Shown one piece after another: positions 4,856 to 11,767 of a stretch of 11,767 bases of DNA. Numbering within the stretch: position 1 is the first letter of the stretch; the number at the start of each line of letters is the position of its first letter. Under the pieces are notes generated by a model, which saw nothing but the letters and a program-made list of their open reading frames with translations, did not search any database and was not told the DNA's origin. Both the position numbers and the translations under genes were made by a program. Origin of the DNA: 0-14-3-00-62-12 sp034440555 (GTDB lineage Bacteria; Pseudomonadota; Gammaproteobacteria; Xanthomonadales; Ahniellaceae); the NCBI GenBank assembly GCA_034440555.1, contig JAWXCG010000052.1, positions 1 to 11,767 on the forward strand, written 5' to 3'.

Positions 4856-6503
4856 CGCCATCAAATCGGGTCCGGCGCGCGCTCCTGCCCGCGCCATGCT
4901 GCGAGCTACGGGGTTGGATGACGCGGCCATCGCCAAGCCGTTGATCGCAGTGGTGCATACCTTCTCCGATGTTTCACCGTGCAATCTGACCTTGCGCGAT
5001 CTGGCTCAGCATACGCGCGCCGGAATCAAGGCCGCGGGAGGTACCCCGATTGAGTTCAACACCATCGCGGTGACTGACGGAATCGCCATGGGCTCGTCTG
5101 GCATGCGCGCATCGCTGGTCTCGCGCGAAGTGATCACCGATTCGATCGAGCTCGCCGTGCGCGGCCATTGCCTGGATGCGGTGGTGGTTCTGGTCGGTTG
5201 CGACAAGACCATCCCGGCGGCGGCGATGGCGTTGGCGCGGCTGGATATTCCGGGTGTGGTGCTTTACGGCGGCACCATCGCGCCGGGCCGTCACCGGCAG
5301 AAACACGTCACCATCCAGGATGTATTCGAAGCCGTCGGTGCGCATTCCGCTGGACGCATCAACGATGCCGAACTCGACGCGCTCGAACGCGTGGCCTGTC
5401 CCGGTGCCGGTGCCTGCGGCGGCCAGTTCACCGCCAACACGATGGCGATGGTGCTGACTTTTATGGGCCTCTCGCCGCTGCAACTCAACGATATTCCGGC
5501 GCTGCATGCGGACAAGAACGCCGCGGCTTTTCGCTGCGGTGAGTTGGTGATGGCGATGCTGGCGCGCGGGCATTCGGCGCGCTCACTGATCACACCGACG
5601 TCATTGCGTAACGCGGCGCGCGCGGTCGCCGCGACGGCGGGCTCGACTAATGCGGTGCTGCATCTTTTGGCGATTGCGCATGAGGCCGGTGTCGAATTTC
5701 CATTGGATGAGTTTTATACCGCTGCGAAAAATACGCCGGTGATTGCCGATCTGAAACCCGGCGGTCGTTACACCGCGGCCGAGATGTTTGCGATGGGCGG
5801 TACTGCACTCGTCGCGAACGAATTGCGTGTTGCGGGTTTGATTGAGGACATCGCCACTGTTACCGGGCGTTCGCTGTTCGTCGAGCTCGATGCCTTGCCG
5901 CCAGCACCCGCACAGGACGTGGTGTTCCCGGTCAGCAAGCCACTGAAGCCCGATGGCGGCTATTCCATTCTCTACGGCAATCTCGCACCCGAGGGCTGCA
6001 TCGTCAAACTCGCCGGCCATGGCCGGCGCAATTTCAGCGGGCCGGCGCGCGTGTTCGATTCGGAAGACGCGACTTTTGTCGCGGTGCAGTCGGGCGGCAT
6101 TCGTGCGGGCGATGTGGTGGTGATTCGCTTCGAGGGTCCGGCCGGTGGCCCAGGTATGCGCGAGATGCTTGCGGTGACCGCGGCGCTGGTCGGCCAGGGC
6201 CTGAGCAACGACGTGGCGTTGATTACCGATGGCCGTTTCAGCGGTGCTACGCATGGTTTTATGGTGGGGCATATCGCGCCGGAGGCCGCGCGCGGTGGCC
6301 CATTGGCGCAGCTCCGTGATGGCGATGTGGTCACGATCGATGTCGATTCTCGGCAGCTCAGCACTTCGGCCGATCTGGCATCGCGTGCGGTCACCCCCGC
6401 GCCGAAGCATCGCGAAACCGGGGCGCTGGCGAAGTTTGCGCATCTGGTCAGCTCGGCGTCCAAGGGTGCCGTTACCAGTTTTTCTTCGAACGCGCCAACT
6501 TGA
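4845..6503 (+). CDS. ilvD: Dihydroxyacid dehydratase, [2Fe-2S]-type
   Basis: A 552-residue cytoplasmic enzyme that dehydrates 2,3-dihydroxy-isovalerate and 2,3-dihydroxy-3-methylvalerate to the keto acids preceding valine and isoleucine. Cluster ligands appear as Cys46 (SPCNLTL), Cys119 (GCDKT) and Cys191 (PGAGACGGQFTANTM). The metal/substrate region includes TDGIAMG (78-84). The C-terminal catalytic serine is Ser466 in DGRFSGATHG. Three cysteines including PCN, and a length near 550, mark the [2Fe-2S] branch of the family. The E. coli-type [4Fe-4S] enzyme is about 616 residues and lacks the PCN cysteine. ATG 4845 is chosen because AGGAG ends six bases upstream; in-frame starts at 4797 (TTG), 4818 and 4839 have no properly spaced site. 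It is the first enzyme gene after the attenuator. Confidence 0.95.
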   Translation: MLSDAIKSGPARAPARAMLRATGLDDAAIAKPLIAVVHTFSDVSPCNLTLRDLAQHTRAGIKAAGGTPIEFNTIAVTDGIAMGSSGMRASLVSREVITDSIELAVRGHCLDAVVVLVGCDKTIPAAAMALARLDIPGVVLYGGTIAPGRHRQKHVTIQDVFEAVGAHSAGRINDAELDALERVACPGAGACGGQFTANTMAMVLTFMGLSPLQLNDIPALHADKNAAAFRCGELVMAMLARGHSARSLITPTSLRNAARAVAATAGSTNAVLHLLAIAHEAGVEFPLDEFYTAAKNTPVIADLKPGGRYTAAEMFAMGGTALVANELRVAGLIEDIATVTGRSLFVELDALPPAPAQDVVFPVSKPLKPDGGYSILYGNLAPEGCIVKLAGHGRRNFSGPARVFDSEDATFVAVQSGGIRAGDVVVIRFEGPAGGPGMREMLAVTAALVGQGLSNDVALITDGRFSGATHGFMVGHIAPEAARGGPLAQLRDGDVVTIDVDSRQLSTSADLASRAVTPAPKHRETGALAKFAHLVSSASKGAVTSFSSNAPT

Positions 6504-6551
6504 GGGTGCGGCCTACAAGAGTTTTGCGGTTTCACATTTTGTAAAAAACTT

Positions 6552-6573
6552 TGCGGCTGAAGCCGCTCCCACA
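6552..6573. repeat. REP-like palindromic repeat, ilvD-ilvC spacer
   Basis: TGCGGCTGAAGCCGCTCCCACA is the reverse complement of the TGTGGGAGCGGCTTCAGCCGCA form of a REP-type unit. It can fold as GCGGCT/AGCCGC around a minimal loop. The same type of unit recurs between leuC and the next gene. In an operon it may act as an mRNA-stability or processing element. Confidence 0.7.
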
Positions 6574-6599
6574 TTCCAGACATCAACAAGGACATCGCT

Positions 6600-7592
6600 A
6601 TGAGCAACCAAGACGCCGCACTCTCGAACATTCAAAACCTTCGCGTCGCCATCATCGGCTACGGCAGTCAGGGACGGGCGCATGCGTTGAATCTTCGCGA
6701 CTCCGGTATCGATGTTGTAGTGGGTGTACGCGCGAATGGTCCGAGTGCCGAAAAAGCGCGCGCCGATGGCCTGACCGTTCTGTCGCCCGAGGAGGCCGCC
6801 AAGCAAGGCGATATCGTCGCGGTGCTGACACCGGACATGGTGCAGGCCGAGCTGTATACGAATGTGATCGAGCCGAATATCAAGAAGGGTGCGCTGCTGT
6901 TGTTCGCGCATGGCTTCAATGTGCACTTTGGCACCATCAAGCCGCGCGCCGATCTGGATGTGGCGCTGGTCGCGCCCAAGGGTCCGGGCGCACTGGTGCG
7001 TCGCGAATTCGAGCAAGGCAAGGGCGTGCCCAGTTTGATCGCCGTGCATCAGAACAAATCCGGCAAGGCGCGCGACCTGGCATTGGGTTATTGCGCCGGT
7101 ATCGGCGGTACCCGCGGTGGCGTCATCGACACCAGCTTCGCTGAGGAAACCGAGACCGATCTGTTTGGCGAGCAAGCCGTTCTGTGTGGCGGCGCCACCG
7201 AATTGGTGCTGCTCGGTTTCGAGACGCTGGTCGAAGCCGGATACCAGCCGGAAGTCGCCTACTTCGAGTGTTTGCACGAGCTCAAGTTGATCGTCGATCT
7301 GTTGTACGAAGGCGGCATCGCACGCATGCACCAGTTCATCAGTGACACCGCGCAGTACGGGGATCTGACCCGCGGGCCGCGCGTAGTGAACGAAGACACG
7401 CGCGCGCGCATGCGCGAAATTCTGGCCGAGATCCGCGATGGTCGTTTTGCCAACGAATGGGTGGCCGAGCACAAGGCGGGCAACAAGCGTTTCCATGAGC
7501 TTCGTGAGAAGGATCTGGCGCACCCGATCGAAGTGGTCGGCCGCAAATTGCGCGCGCAAATGAGTTGGTTGAATACGAGCACGACTGCATAG
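6600..7592 (+). CDS. ilvC: Ketol-acid reductoisomerase (class I)
   Basis: A 330-residue cytoplasmic enzyme of valine/isoleucine synthesis. It isomerises and reduces acetolactate or acetohydroxybutyrate with Mg2+ and NADPH. The Rossmann motif GYGSQGRAHALNLRDSG is at residues 20-36. The cofactor-selectivity loop, VGVRANGPSAEK (41-52), keeps an Arg and Ser typical of NADPH enzymes. FAHGFNVHFG is at 102-111 and APKGPG at 125-130 (catalytic Lys127). Metal and substrate residues are Asp187 and Glu191 (ETETDLFGEQ), Glu223 and Glu227 (YFECLHELKLIVDLL) and Ser248. The length is that of the short class I form, not the roughly 490-residue class II of E. coli. ATG 6600 has AAGGA (6588-6592) at seven-base spacing. 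A 96-bp gap with a REP-like unit separates it from ilvD. Confidence 0.97.
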   Translation: MSNQDAALSNIQNLRVAIIGYGSQGRAHALNLRDSGIDVVVGVRANGPSAEKARADGLTVLSPEEAAKQGDIVAVLTPDMVQAELYTNVIEPNIKKGALLLFAHGFNVHFGTIKPRADLDVALVAPKGPGALVRREFEQGKGVPSLIAVHQNKSGKARDLALGYCAGIGGTRGGVIDTSFAEETETDLFGEQAVLCGGATELVLLGFETLVEAGYQPEVAYFECLHELKLIVDLLYEGGIARMHQFISDTAQYGDLTRGPRVVNEDTRARMREILAEIRDGRFANEWVAEHKAGNKRFHELREKDLAHPIEVVGRKLRAQMSWLNTSTTA

Positions 7593-7659
7593 GCGTCATC
7601 GGCCGTGCGGCACCGGTCTGCGCCGTAGCAGCGGCGCCGGCCACCCTGAGGAATTCCAA

Positions 7660-8520
7660 ATGTCACTGAATATCTGGTTCGATGGAAGTATCGGCAGCGC
7701 CGCGACCATGACGGCGCCGTTGACCACACATGCGCTGCATTACGGTACGGGTGTGTTCGAAGGCATTCGCAGCTACGCCACGCGCGACGGCGCGGCGGTA
7801 TTCAGACTTCCGGAGCATCTGGAGCGCATGCGCCAAGGCGCCGATGCCCTGGGCATGCAGATGAATGTGGCCGAGGCGAGCGCCGCGACAATTGCGGTGC
7901 TGCGTTCGAACCAGCATCGGGACGCCTATGTGCGGCCACTGTTCTGGTTGGGTGTCGGCTCGCTTGGGCTGGATGTGGCACCGTTGTCGCGCCATCTGAT
8001 GGTCGCGTCGATGCCCTGGGTTTCGCACCTCGGCGCCAGCGCAGTCAGCGTTGCAGTGTCGCCCATGCGCCGCAATCGCGCCGAAGCGATGCCGCCGCTG
8101 AAATTATGCGGCGCCTATGTCAATTCGATCCTGGCCAAGCGCGAGGCCAGTAGTCGTGGTTTTGGTGAAGCGATGTTTGTTGATGACAACGGCTTCGTGG
8201 TCGAGTGCACCGGCGAAAACGTCTTCATGGTCAGTCGCGGCAAGATCACCGCCGTGCAACACCCCGATGCACTGCCGGGCATTACCCGCGCCAGCTTGAT
8301 CGAGATGACTGGAGCCGAGTCACGCGCGATCACCTTGGAGGAGTTGCTCGATGCCGACGAGGTATTTCTCACTGGTACCTCCGCCGAAGTCACCGCAGTG
8401 TCGGCATTGGAGAAGCGCGACTTCGCATCAGGCCCGGTGACTGCGGCCTTGCGCGAGCAGTATCTGTTGATCGTCCGCGGCGAAGCGCCGCAGTATTCGC
8501 ACTGGTTGACCGAGGTCTAG
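7660..8520 (+). CDS. ilvE: Branched-chain amino-acid aminotransferase (PLP fold type IV)
   Basis: A 286-residue cytoplasmic transaminase that makes valine, isoleucine and leucine from their keto acids with glutamate. Visible features: N-terminal LTTHALHYGTGVFEGIRSY (21-39), the Schiff-base Lys148 in PPLKLCGAYVNS, Glu182 in VVECTGENVF (contacts the pyridine nitrogen in the family), the LPGITR phosphate-site motif (205-210) and the GTSAEVTAV loop near the end. It is about 20 residues shorter than E. coli IlvE. About five of these are missing between LPGITR and DEVF, a surface helix and strand. All catalytic motifs are intact. D-amino-acid or 4-amino-4-deoxychorismate enzymes share the fold, but the operon supports IlvE. 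GAGGA (7648-7652) is seven bases before the ATG. Its stop is four bases before leuA. Confidence 0.94.
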   Translation: MSLNIWFDGSIGSAATMTAPLTTHALHYGTGVFEGIRSYATRDGAAVFRLPEHLERMRQGADALGMQMNVAEASAATIAVLRSNQHRDAYVRPLFWLGVGSLGLDVAPLSRHLMVASMPWVSHLGASAVSVAVSPMRRNRAEAMPPLKLCGAYVNSILAKREASSRGFGEAMFVDDNGFVVECTGENVFMVSRGKITAVQHPDALPGITRASLIEMTGAESRAITLEELLDADEVFLTGTSAEVTAVSALEKRDFASGPVTAALREQYLLIVRGEAPQYSHWLTEV

Positions 8521-8524
8521 TCCG

Positions 8525-10174
8525 ATGTCCAACTCCAGCAACAGCGCCACCCAAGCCATCGGCACACCAGTCGTGGAGGACGATGTAGGTTCTGAGCCCG
8601 CAGACCGCATTCGCATTTTTGATACGACCCTGCGCGACGGCGAGCAATCGCCCGGCTGCAGCCTGCGCCCGCGCCAGAAGCTGACGCTGGCGCATGCGCT
8701 GGCGGAGCTCGGCGTGGATGTCATTGAGGCCGGCTTCGCGGCCAGCTCCGAGGCTGATGCCGAAGGCATTCGCACCATTGCACGCGAAGTGCGTGAAGTC
8801 AGTATATGCAGTCTTGCGCGCTGCCATGCGGGCGATATTGAAGCGGCCGTGCGCTCACTTGAGCCTGCCGCCAAACCGCGACTGCACGTTTTTATCTCCA
8901 CCAGCCCTTTACATCGCGAGCACAAGCTGGGTCTGGATCGCGGCCAGGTATTGGCGCGCGCAGTGGAAGGCGTGACCCTGGCGCGGCGACATGTGGCCGA
9001 TGTCGAGTTTTCGGCAGAGGACGCCCTGCGTACCGAGCCCGAGTTTCTGGTTGAGATTTTCAGCGCAGCGATCGCCGCAGGTGCCAGTACGATCAATGTG
9101 CCGGACACCGTCGGCTACACCACGCCGGCCGAGATTCGTGCGCTGTTCGAGTACCTGCGCAAGAACGTGCGCGGCGCCGAACGCGCGGTCTTCAGTTCGC
9201 ATTGCCACAACGATCTGGGCCTCGCAGTCGCCAACAGCCTGGCGGCAGTTGAGGGCGGTGCACGTCAGGTCGAATGCACCATCAACGGAATCGGCGAGCG
9301 CGCTGGCAACTGCGCGCTGGAAGAGCTGGTGATGGCGCTCAAGGTGCGCCACGCCTGGTTCAATGTGGATACCGGCATCGACACCACGCGGCTGGTGCCG
9401 ACTTCGCGTCTGCTGGCGCGCAGCACCGGTATGGCAGTGCAGCCGAACAAAGCCATCGTCGGCGCCAATGCATTTGCGCATGAGGCCGGAATCCATCAGC
9501 ACGGCATGCTCAAGCACCGCGGCACTTACGAAATCATGCATCCGGAATCGGTGGGCTGGGTGAAATCACATTTGATACTCGGTCGCCACAGCGGTCGGCA
9601 CGCGATCAACGATCGCATGAAGGAACTCGGATTCGCGTTGGATGATGTCGGCATCGAGCGCGTCTTTGCTGCGTTCAAGGCTTTGGCCGAAAAGAAGCGT
9701 GAGGTGTTTGACGCCGATCTCGAAGCCATTGCACTTGGCGCGGAGTCCGGCGCCTCGCGTGGTTGGCAACTGGTGCGCTGGACGGTGCATACCGGTACTG
9801 CCCAGGGCAGCATGCCGACCGCGAGCGTGGAGTTGGCATCGCCGGACGGATCTGCAGTGTGCGAGGCGGCAGTCGGCGACGGCCCGGTGCATGCGCTCTG
9901 CCACGCGCTCAGTCGTGCCACTGGACTGGCGTTGGAGCTCGACAGCTACAACGTGCAAAGCGTCACCACCGGCGAAGATGCGCAGGGTCAGGCGACGTTG
10001 TTGGCGCACTATCAGGGCGAAGAGTTCAACGGCAATGGCACCAGCACTGACATCCTCGAAGCCACCGCGATGGCCTGGCTGGATATGGCCAATCGCTGCC
10101 TGCGCGCCAGCAATGCCCGCCGCATCACCGCCACCGAACCCGTCCCCGATGCCCAGGCATCGGTTGCTGCCTGA
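8525..10174 (+). CDS. leuA: 2-isopropylmalate synthase
   Basis: A 549-residue cytoplasmic enzyme that condenses acetyl-CoA with 2-ketoisovalerate, the committed step of leucine synthesis. The TIM barrel begins with IFDTTLRDGEQSPG (31-44, with Arg37 and metal ligand Asp38). It continues with NVPDTVGYTTPAE (191-203), the metal/catalytic motif SSHCHNDLGLAVANS (224-238) and NGIGERAGNCALEEL (254-268). The C-terminal part (about 415-535), including the SVTTGEDAQGQA region, is the LeuA dimer/regulatory domain that binds leucine in this family, so feedback inhibition is likely. About 24 polar residues (MSNSSNSATQ...) precede the usual N-terminus. This start is supported by GAGGT (8512-8516) eight bases upstream, inside the end of ilvE. 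Tight spacing to ilvE and 25 bp to leuC indicate one transcript. Confidence 0.96.
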   Translation: MSNSSNSATQAIGTPVVEDDVGSEPADRIRIFDTTLRDGEQSPGCSLRPRQKLTLAHALAELGVDVIEAGFAASSEADAEGIRTIAREVREVSICSLARCHAGDIEAAVRSLEPAAKPRLHVFISTSPLHREHKLGLDRGQVLARAVEGVTLARRHVADVEFSAEDALRTEPEFLVEIFSAAIAAGASTINVPDTVGYTTPAEIRALFEYLRKNVRGAERAVFSSHCHNDLGLAVANSLAAVEGGARQVECTINGIGERAGNCALEELVMALKVRHAWFNVDTGIDTTRLVPTSRLLARSTGMAVQPNKAIVGANAFAHEAGIHQHGMLKHRGTYEIMHPESVGWVKSHLILGRHSGRHAINDRMKELGFALDDVGIERVFAAFKALAEKKREVFDADLEAIALGAESGASRGWQLVRWTVHTGTAQGSMPTASVELASPDGSAVCEAAVGDGPVHALCHALSRATGLALELDSYNVQSVTTGEDAQGQATLLAHYQGEEFNGNGTSTDILEATAMAWLDMANRCLRASNARRITATEPVPDAQASVAA

Positions 10175-10199
10175 CTTTCACGCGAACCGAGTTCACGAA

Positions 10200-11606
10200 A
10201 TGAACGCACGTACCTTGTTCGACAAATTATGGGAGGGGCATCTGGTGGTTGCCGAAACCCCGGAAGCACCGGCGCTGCTGTATGTCGATCTGCACCTGAT
10301 CCACGAGGTGACATCGCCGCAGGCATTCGCCGCACTCGAATCGCGCAGCATCACGTTGCGGCGACCGGAACGCACCAAGGCGACGCTCGACCACAGCACG
10401 CCGACATTGCCCGCCGACGCGGATGGCGAGCTGCCATTTCATAACGCAGCCGCCAAAGCGCAAGTCGAGCGCCTGCGCGAAAACTGCACGCGTCACGGGG
10501 TCGAGCTGTTCGACATGGATTCCGACGCACGCGGCATTGTGCATGTCATCGGCCCGGAACTTGGGCTCACTCAGCCGGGCATGACCATCGTCTGCGGTGA
10601 CAGCCACACCAGCACCCATGGTGCCTTTGGCGCGCTTGCCTTCGGCATCGGCACCAGTGAAGTCGGCCATGTGATGGCGACGCAGTGTTTATTGCAGCGC
10701 AAGCCAAAAACACTGTCGATAGAAGTTGAAGGCGCATTGCCGGCAGGAGTTTTTGCCAAAGACCTGGCGTTGCACATCATCGGCATGATCGGCGTCAACG
10801 GCGGTACCGGCTATGTCATTGAGTATCGCGGGTCGACCATCCGCACGCTCGACATGGAAGGCCGTATGACCCTGTGCAATATGTCGATCGAGGCCGGCGC
10901 GCGTGCTGGCATGGTCGCCCCGGATGAGGTCACATTTGCCTACCTTGCGGGATGCCCACGTGCGCCCCAGGGCGCGGCATGGCCTGCAGCGCGGCTGGCA
11001 TGGAGCGAGCTGGCCAGCGATGCCGGCGCACGCTTTGATCGCGAAGTACGCATCGACGCCACTGCGGTGAAGCCAACCGTGACCTGGGGTACGCACCCGG
11101 GTACTGCGCTGGCGATCGATGCACTGGTGCCGATGCCTACCGACGCGGCGCAGCAGCGTGGTATCGATTACATGGGTACCAAGGCCGGCAGCCCGGTGGC
11201 GGGGATGCCGGTCGATGTCGTGTTTGTTGGTAGCTGCACCAACGGGCGCCTTAGTGATCTGCGCGAAGTGGCGCGCATACTCAAGGATCGAAAGATCCAC
11301 CAGCGCGTACGCATGTTGGTAGTTCCCGGGTCGGCCCAGGTCAAGCGCGAGGCAGAGGCCGAAGGGATTGACGTTGTGATTCGTGCCGCGGGTGCGCAAT
11401 GGCGCGAGCCGGGTTGTTCGATGTGCATCGCCATGAACGGTGATTTAGTACTGCCTGGGCAGCTTGCCGTCAGCACCAGCAATCGCAATTTCGAAGGCAG
11501 GCAAGGTCCCGGTGCGCGCACGGTTCTGGCATCACCCGCTACTGCTGCGGCGTCGGCAATTGCTGGCGTGGTGGCCGATGCCCGCGCATATGTAGGAGCG
11601 GCGTGA
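10200..11606 (+). CDS. leuC: 3-isopropylmalate dehydratase large subunit
   Basis: A 468-residue aconitase-family subunit that with LeuD isomerises 2- to 3-isopropylmalate through a [4Fe-4S] cluster. Cluster ligands are Cys346 (VGSCTNGR), Cys406 and Cys409 (EPGCSMC), matching E. coli LeuC within one residue. Other family motifs are HLIHEVTSPQAF (32-43), CGDSHTSTHGAFGALAFGIGT (132-152), DMEGRMTLCNMSIEAGA (218-234) and STSNRNFEGRQG (425-436). The open frame extends upstream into leuA, but ATG 10200 gives the family N-terminus (MNARTLFDKLWEGH); its ribosome site is weak, so coupling to leuA translation is possible. The last four codons (GTA GGA GCG GCG) and the TGA lie inside a REP-like repeat, so the C-terminal VGAA is repeat-derived. 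Confidence 0.97.
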   Translation: MNARTLFDKLWEGHLVVAETPEAPALLYVDLHLIHEVTSPQAFAALESRSITLRRPERTKATLDHSTPTLPADADGELPFHNAAAKAQVERLRENCTRHGVELFDMDSDARGIVHVIGPELGLTQPGMTIVCGDSHTSTHGAFGALAFGIGTSEVGHVMATQCLLQRKPKTLSIEVEGALPAGVFAKDLALHIIGMIGVNGGTGYVIEYRGSTIRTLDMEGRMTLCNMSIEAGARAGMVAPDEVTFAYLAGCPRAPQGAAWPAARLAWSELASDAGARFDREVRIDATAVKPTVTWGTHPGTALAIDALVPMPTDAAQQRGIDYMGTKAGSPVAGMPVDVVFVGSCTNGRLSDLREVARILKDRKIHQRVRMLVVPGSAQVKREAEAEGIDVVIRAAGAQWREPGCSMCIAMNGDLVLPGQLAVSTSNRNFEGRQGPGARTVLASPATAAASAIAGVVADARAYVGAA

Positions 11607-11680
11607 GCCGCGAAGCTCTAAGTCCATGAGCAGCACATTTATCTCAGCAGGCAAGGCATCGCGGCTCACGCCGCTTCCGC
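11592..11680. repeat. Inverted pair of REP-like repeats (BIME-like), leuC-leuD spacer
   Basis: AGCGGCGTGAGCCGCGA (11597-11613) is exactly inverted at 11659-11675. Including flanks, the units run about 11592-11613 and 11659-11680, 22 nt each with three mismatches. Each unit is also palindromic (GCGGC/GCCGC). The two are separated by about 45 bases. They are of the same family as the unit at 6552-6573. The left unit overlaps the 3' end of leuC. The pair could form a long stem in the mRNA between leuC and the next gene. Confidence 0.8.
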
Positions 11681-11714
11681 ATTCAACATCGGTCAGCGTT
11701 CCAGGAACCCGAGC

Positions 11715-11767
11715 ATGAACCCGCTTCGCAATATCACCTCAAAAAGTGTCGGCTGGAGCCGCAGCAA
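11715..11767 (+). CDS. leuD: Start of the next operon gene, probably 3-isopropylmalate dehydratase small subunit (partial)
   Basis: ATG 11715 has AGGAA (11703-11707) seven bases upstream. The frame stays open to the window edge, giving 17 residues (MNPLRNITSKSVGWSRS) plus two bases, AA. LeuD proteins begin with about 17 residues of the form M-x-P-F-x-x-x-T-S-x-x-V before an N-(V/I)-D-T-D motif. Here the next codon (AAN) can be Asn, so spacing and character fit. LeuD is the obligate partner of LeuC and usually follows it. The assignment rests mostly on context, as the diagnostic motif lies beyond the window. Confidence 0.6.
   Translation, partial: MNPLRNITSKSVGWSRS

Noticed and set aside
5601..6443. 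Minus-strand frame of 280 codons opposite ilvD
   Set aside because: It lies wholly inside ilvD, has no recognisable domain and is rich in Arg/His as antisense shadows usually are.
6513..7559. Long minus-strand frame of 348 codons opposite ilvC
   Set aside because: It is a shadow of ilvC, arising from codon bias in GC-rich DNA; the translation shows no family motif, whereas the + strand has all KARI residues.
9642..10199. In-frame upstream extension of leuC into leuA (186 codons)
   Set aside because: The extension lies in another frame of leuA's regulatory domain, is Arg/Ser/Pro-rich and has no LeuC homology; ATG 10200 gives the family N-terminus.
1..11767. CRISPR array, tRNA, toxin-antitoxin or defence module
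   Set aside because: No regularly spaced direct repeats, tRNA-like cloverleaf or characteristic protein motif was found; all sizeable genes are metabolic or housekeeping, plus one unknown membrane protein.

Overview
The window is ordinary GC-rich proteobacterial chromosome. It is dense in genes, most of them on the + strand. A gammaproteobacterium of the Xanthomonadales (Lysobacterales) type is the best guess. This is inferred from the short-LID adenylate kinase lying near mpl and from the GTAGGAGCGGC...GAGCCGCGA intergenic repeats; no rRNA or other decisive marker is present.

Region 1 (1-1312), iron storage. After the last 27 codons of an unidentified gene comes a repeat-bearing spacer of about 400 bp. 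Then come bacterioferritin-associated ferredoxin (bfd), with a Fur-box-like site over a recognisable promoter, and bacterioferritin (bfr). Together they form the pair that stores iron and releases it.

Region 2 (1313-4341), housekeeping. adk (adenylate kinase) converges on a minus-strand TusA-family sulfur carrier, with one base between their stop codons. Divergent from the latter is a multi-pass membrane protein of unknown function, whose end overlaps the start of mpl (murein-peptide recycling ligase).

Region 3 (4342-11767), a branched-chain amino-acid operon: leader peptide/attenuator, ilvD, ilvC, ilvE, leuA, leuC and the first 53 bases of the next gene, probably leuD. The roughly 500-bp leader is the most informative part of the window. 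A 44-residue leader peptide rich in Leu/Val/Ile codons is followed by mutually exclusive pairings (1:2, 2:3, 3:4) and ends in a 12-bp terminator hairpin with a U-rich tail. This is a classical ribosome-mediated attenuator. The encoded enzymes cover ketol-acid reductoisomerase, dihydroxyacid dehydratase, the transaminase, and the first steps of leucine synthesis. Acetohydroxyacid synthase (ilvB/G, ilvN/M) and threonine deaminase (ilvA) are absent from the visible part and must lie elsewhere. REP-like palindromes sit between ilvD and ilvC and between leuC and leuD. The second supplies the last codons and the stop of leuC.

I see no CRISPR array, tRNA, rRNA, intact transposase, phage gene or defence gene. 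No clearly novel system is visible. The points most worth a second look are the attenuator, a small SD-equipped ORF overlapping the ilvD start, the operon composition, the [2Fe-2S]-type dehydratase, and the REP/leuC overlap.
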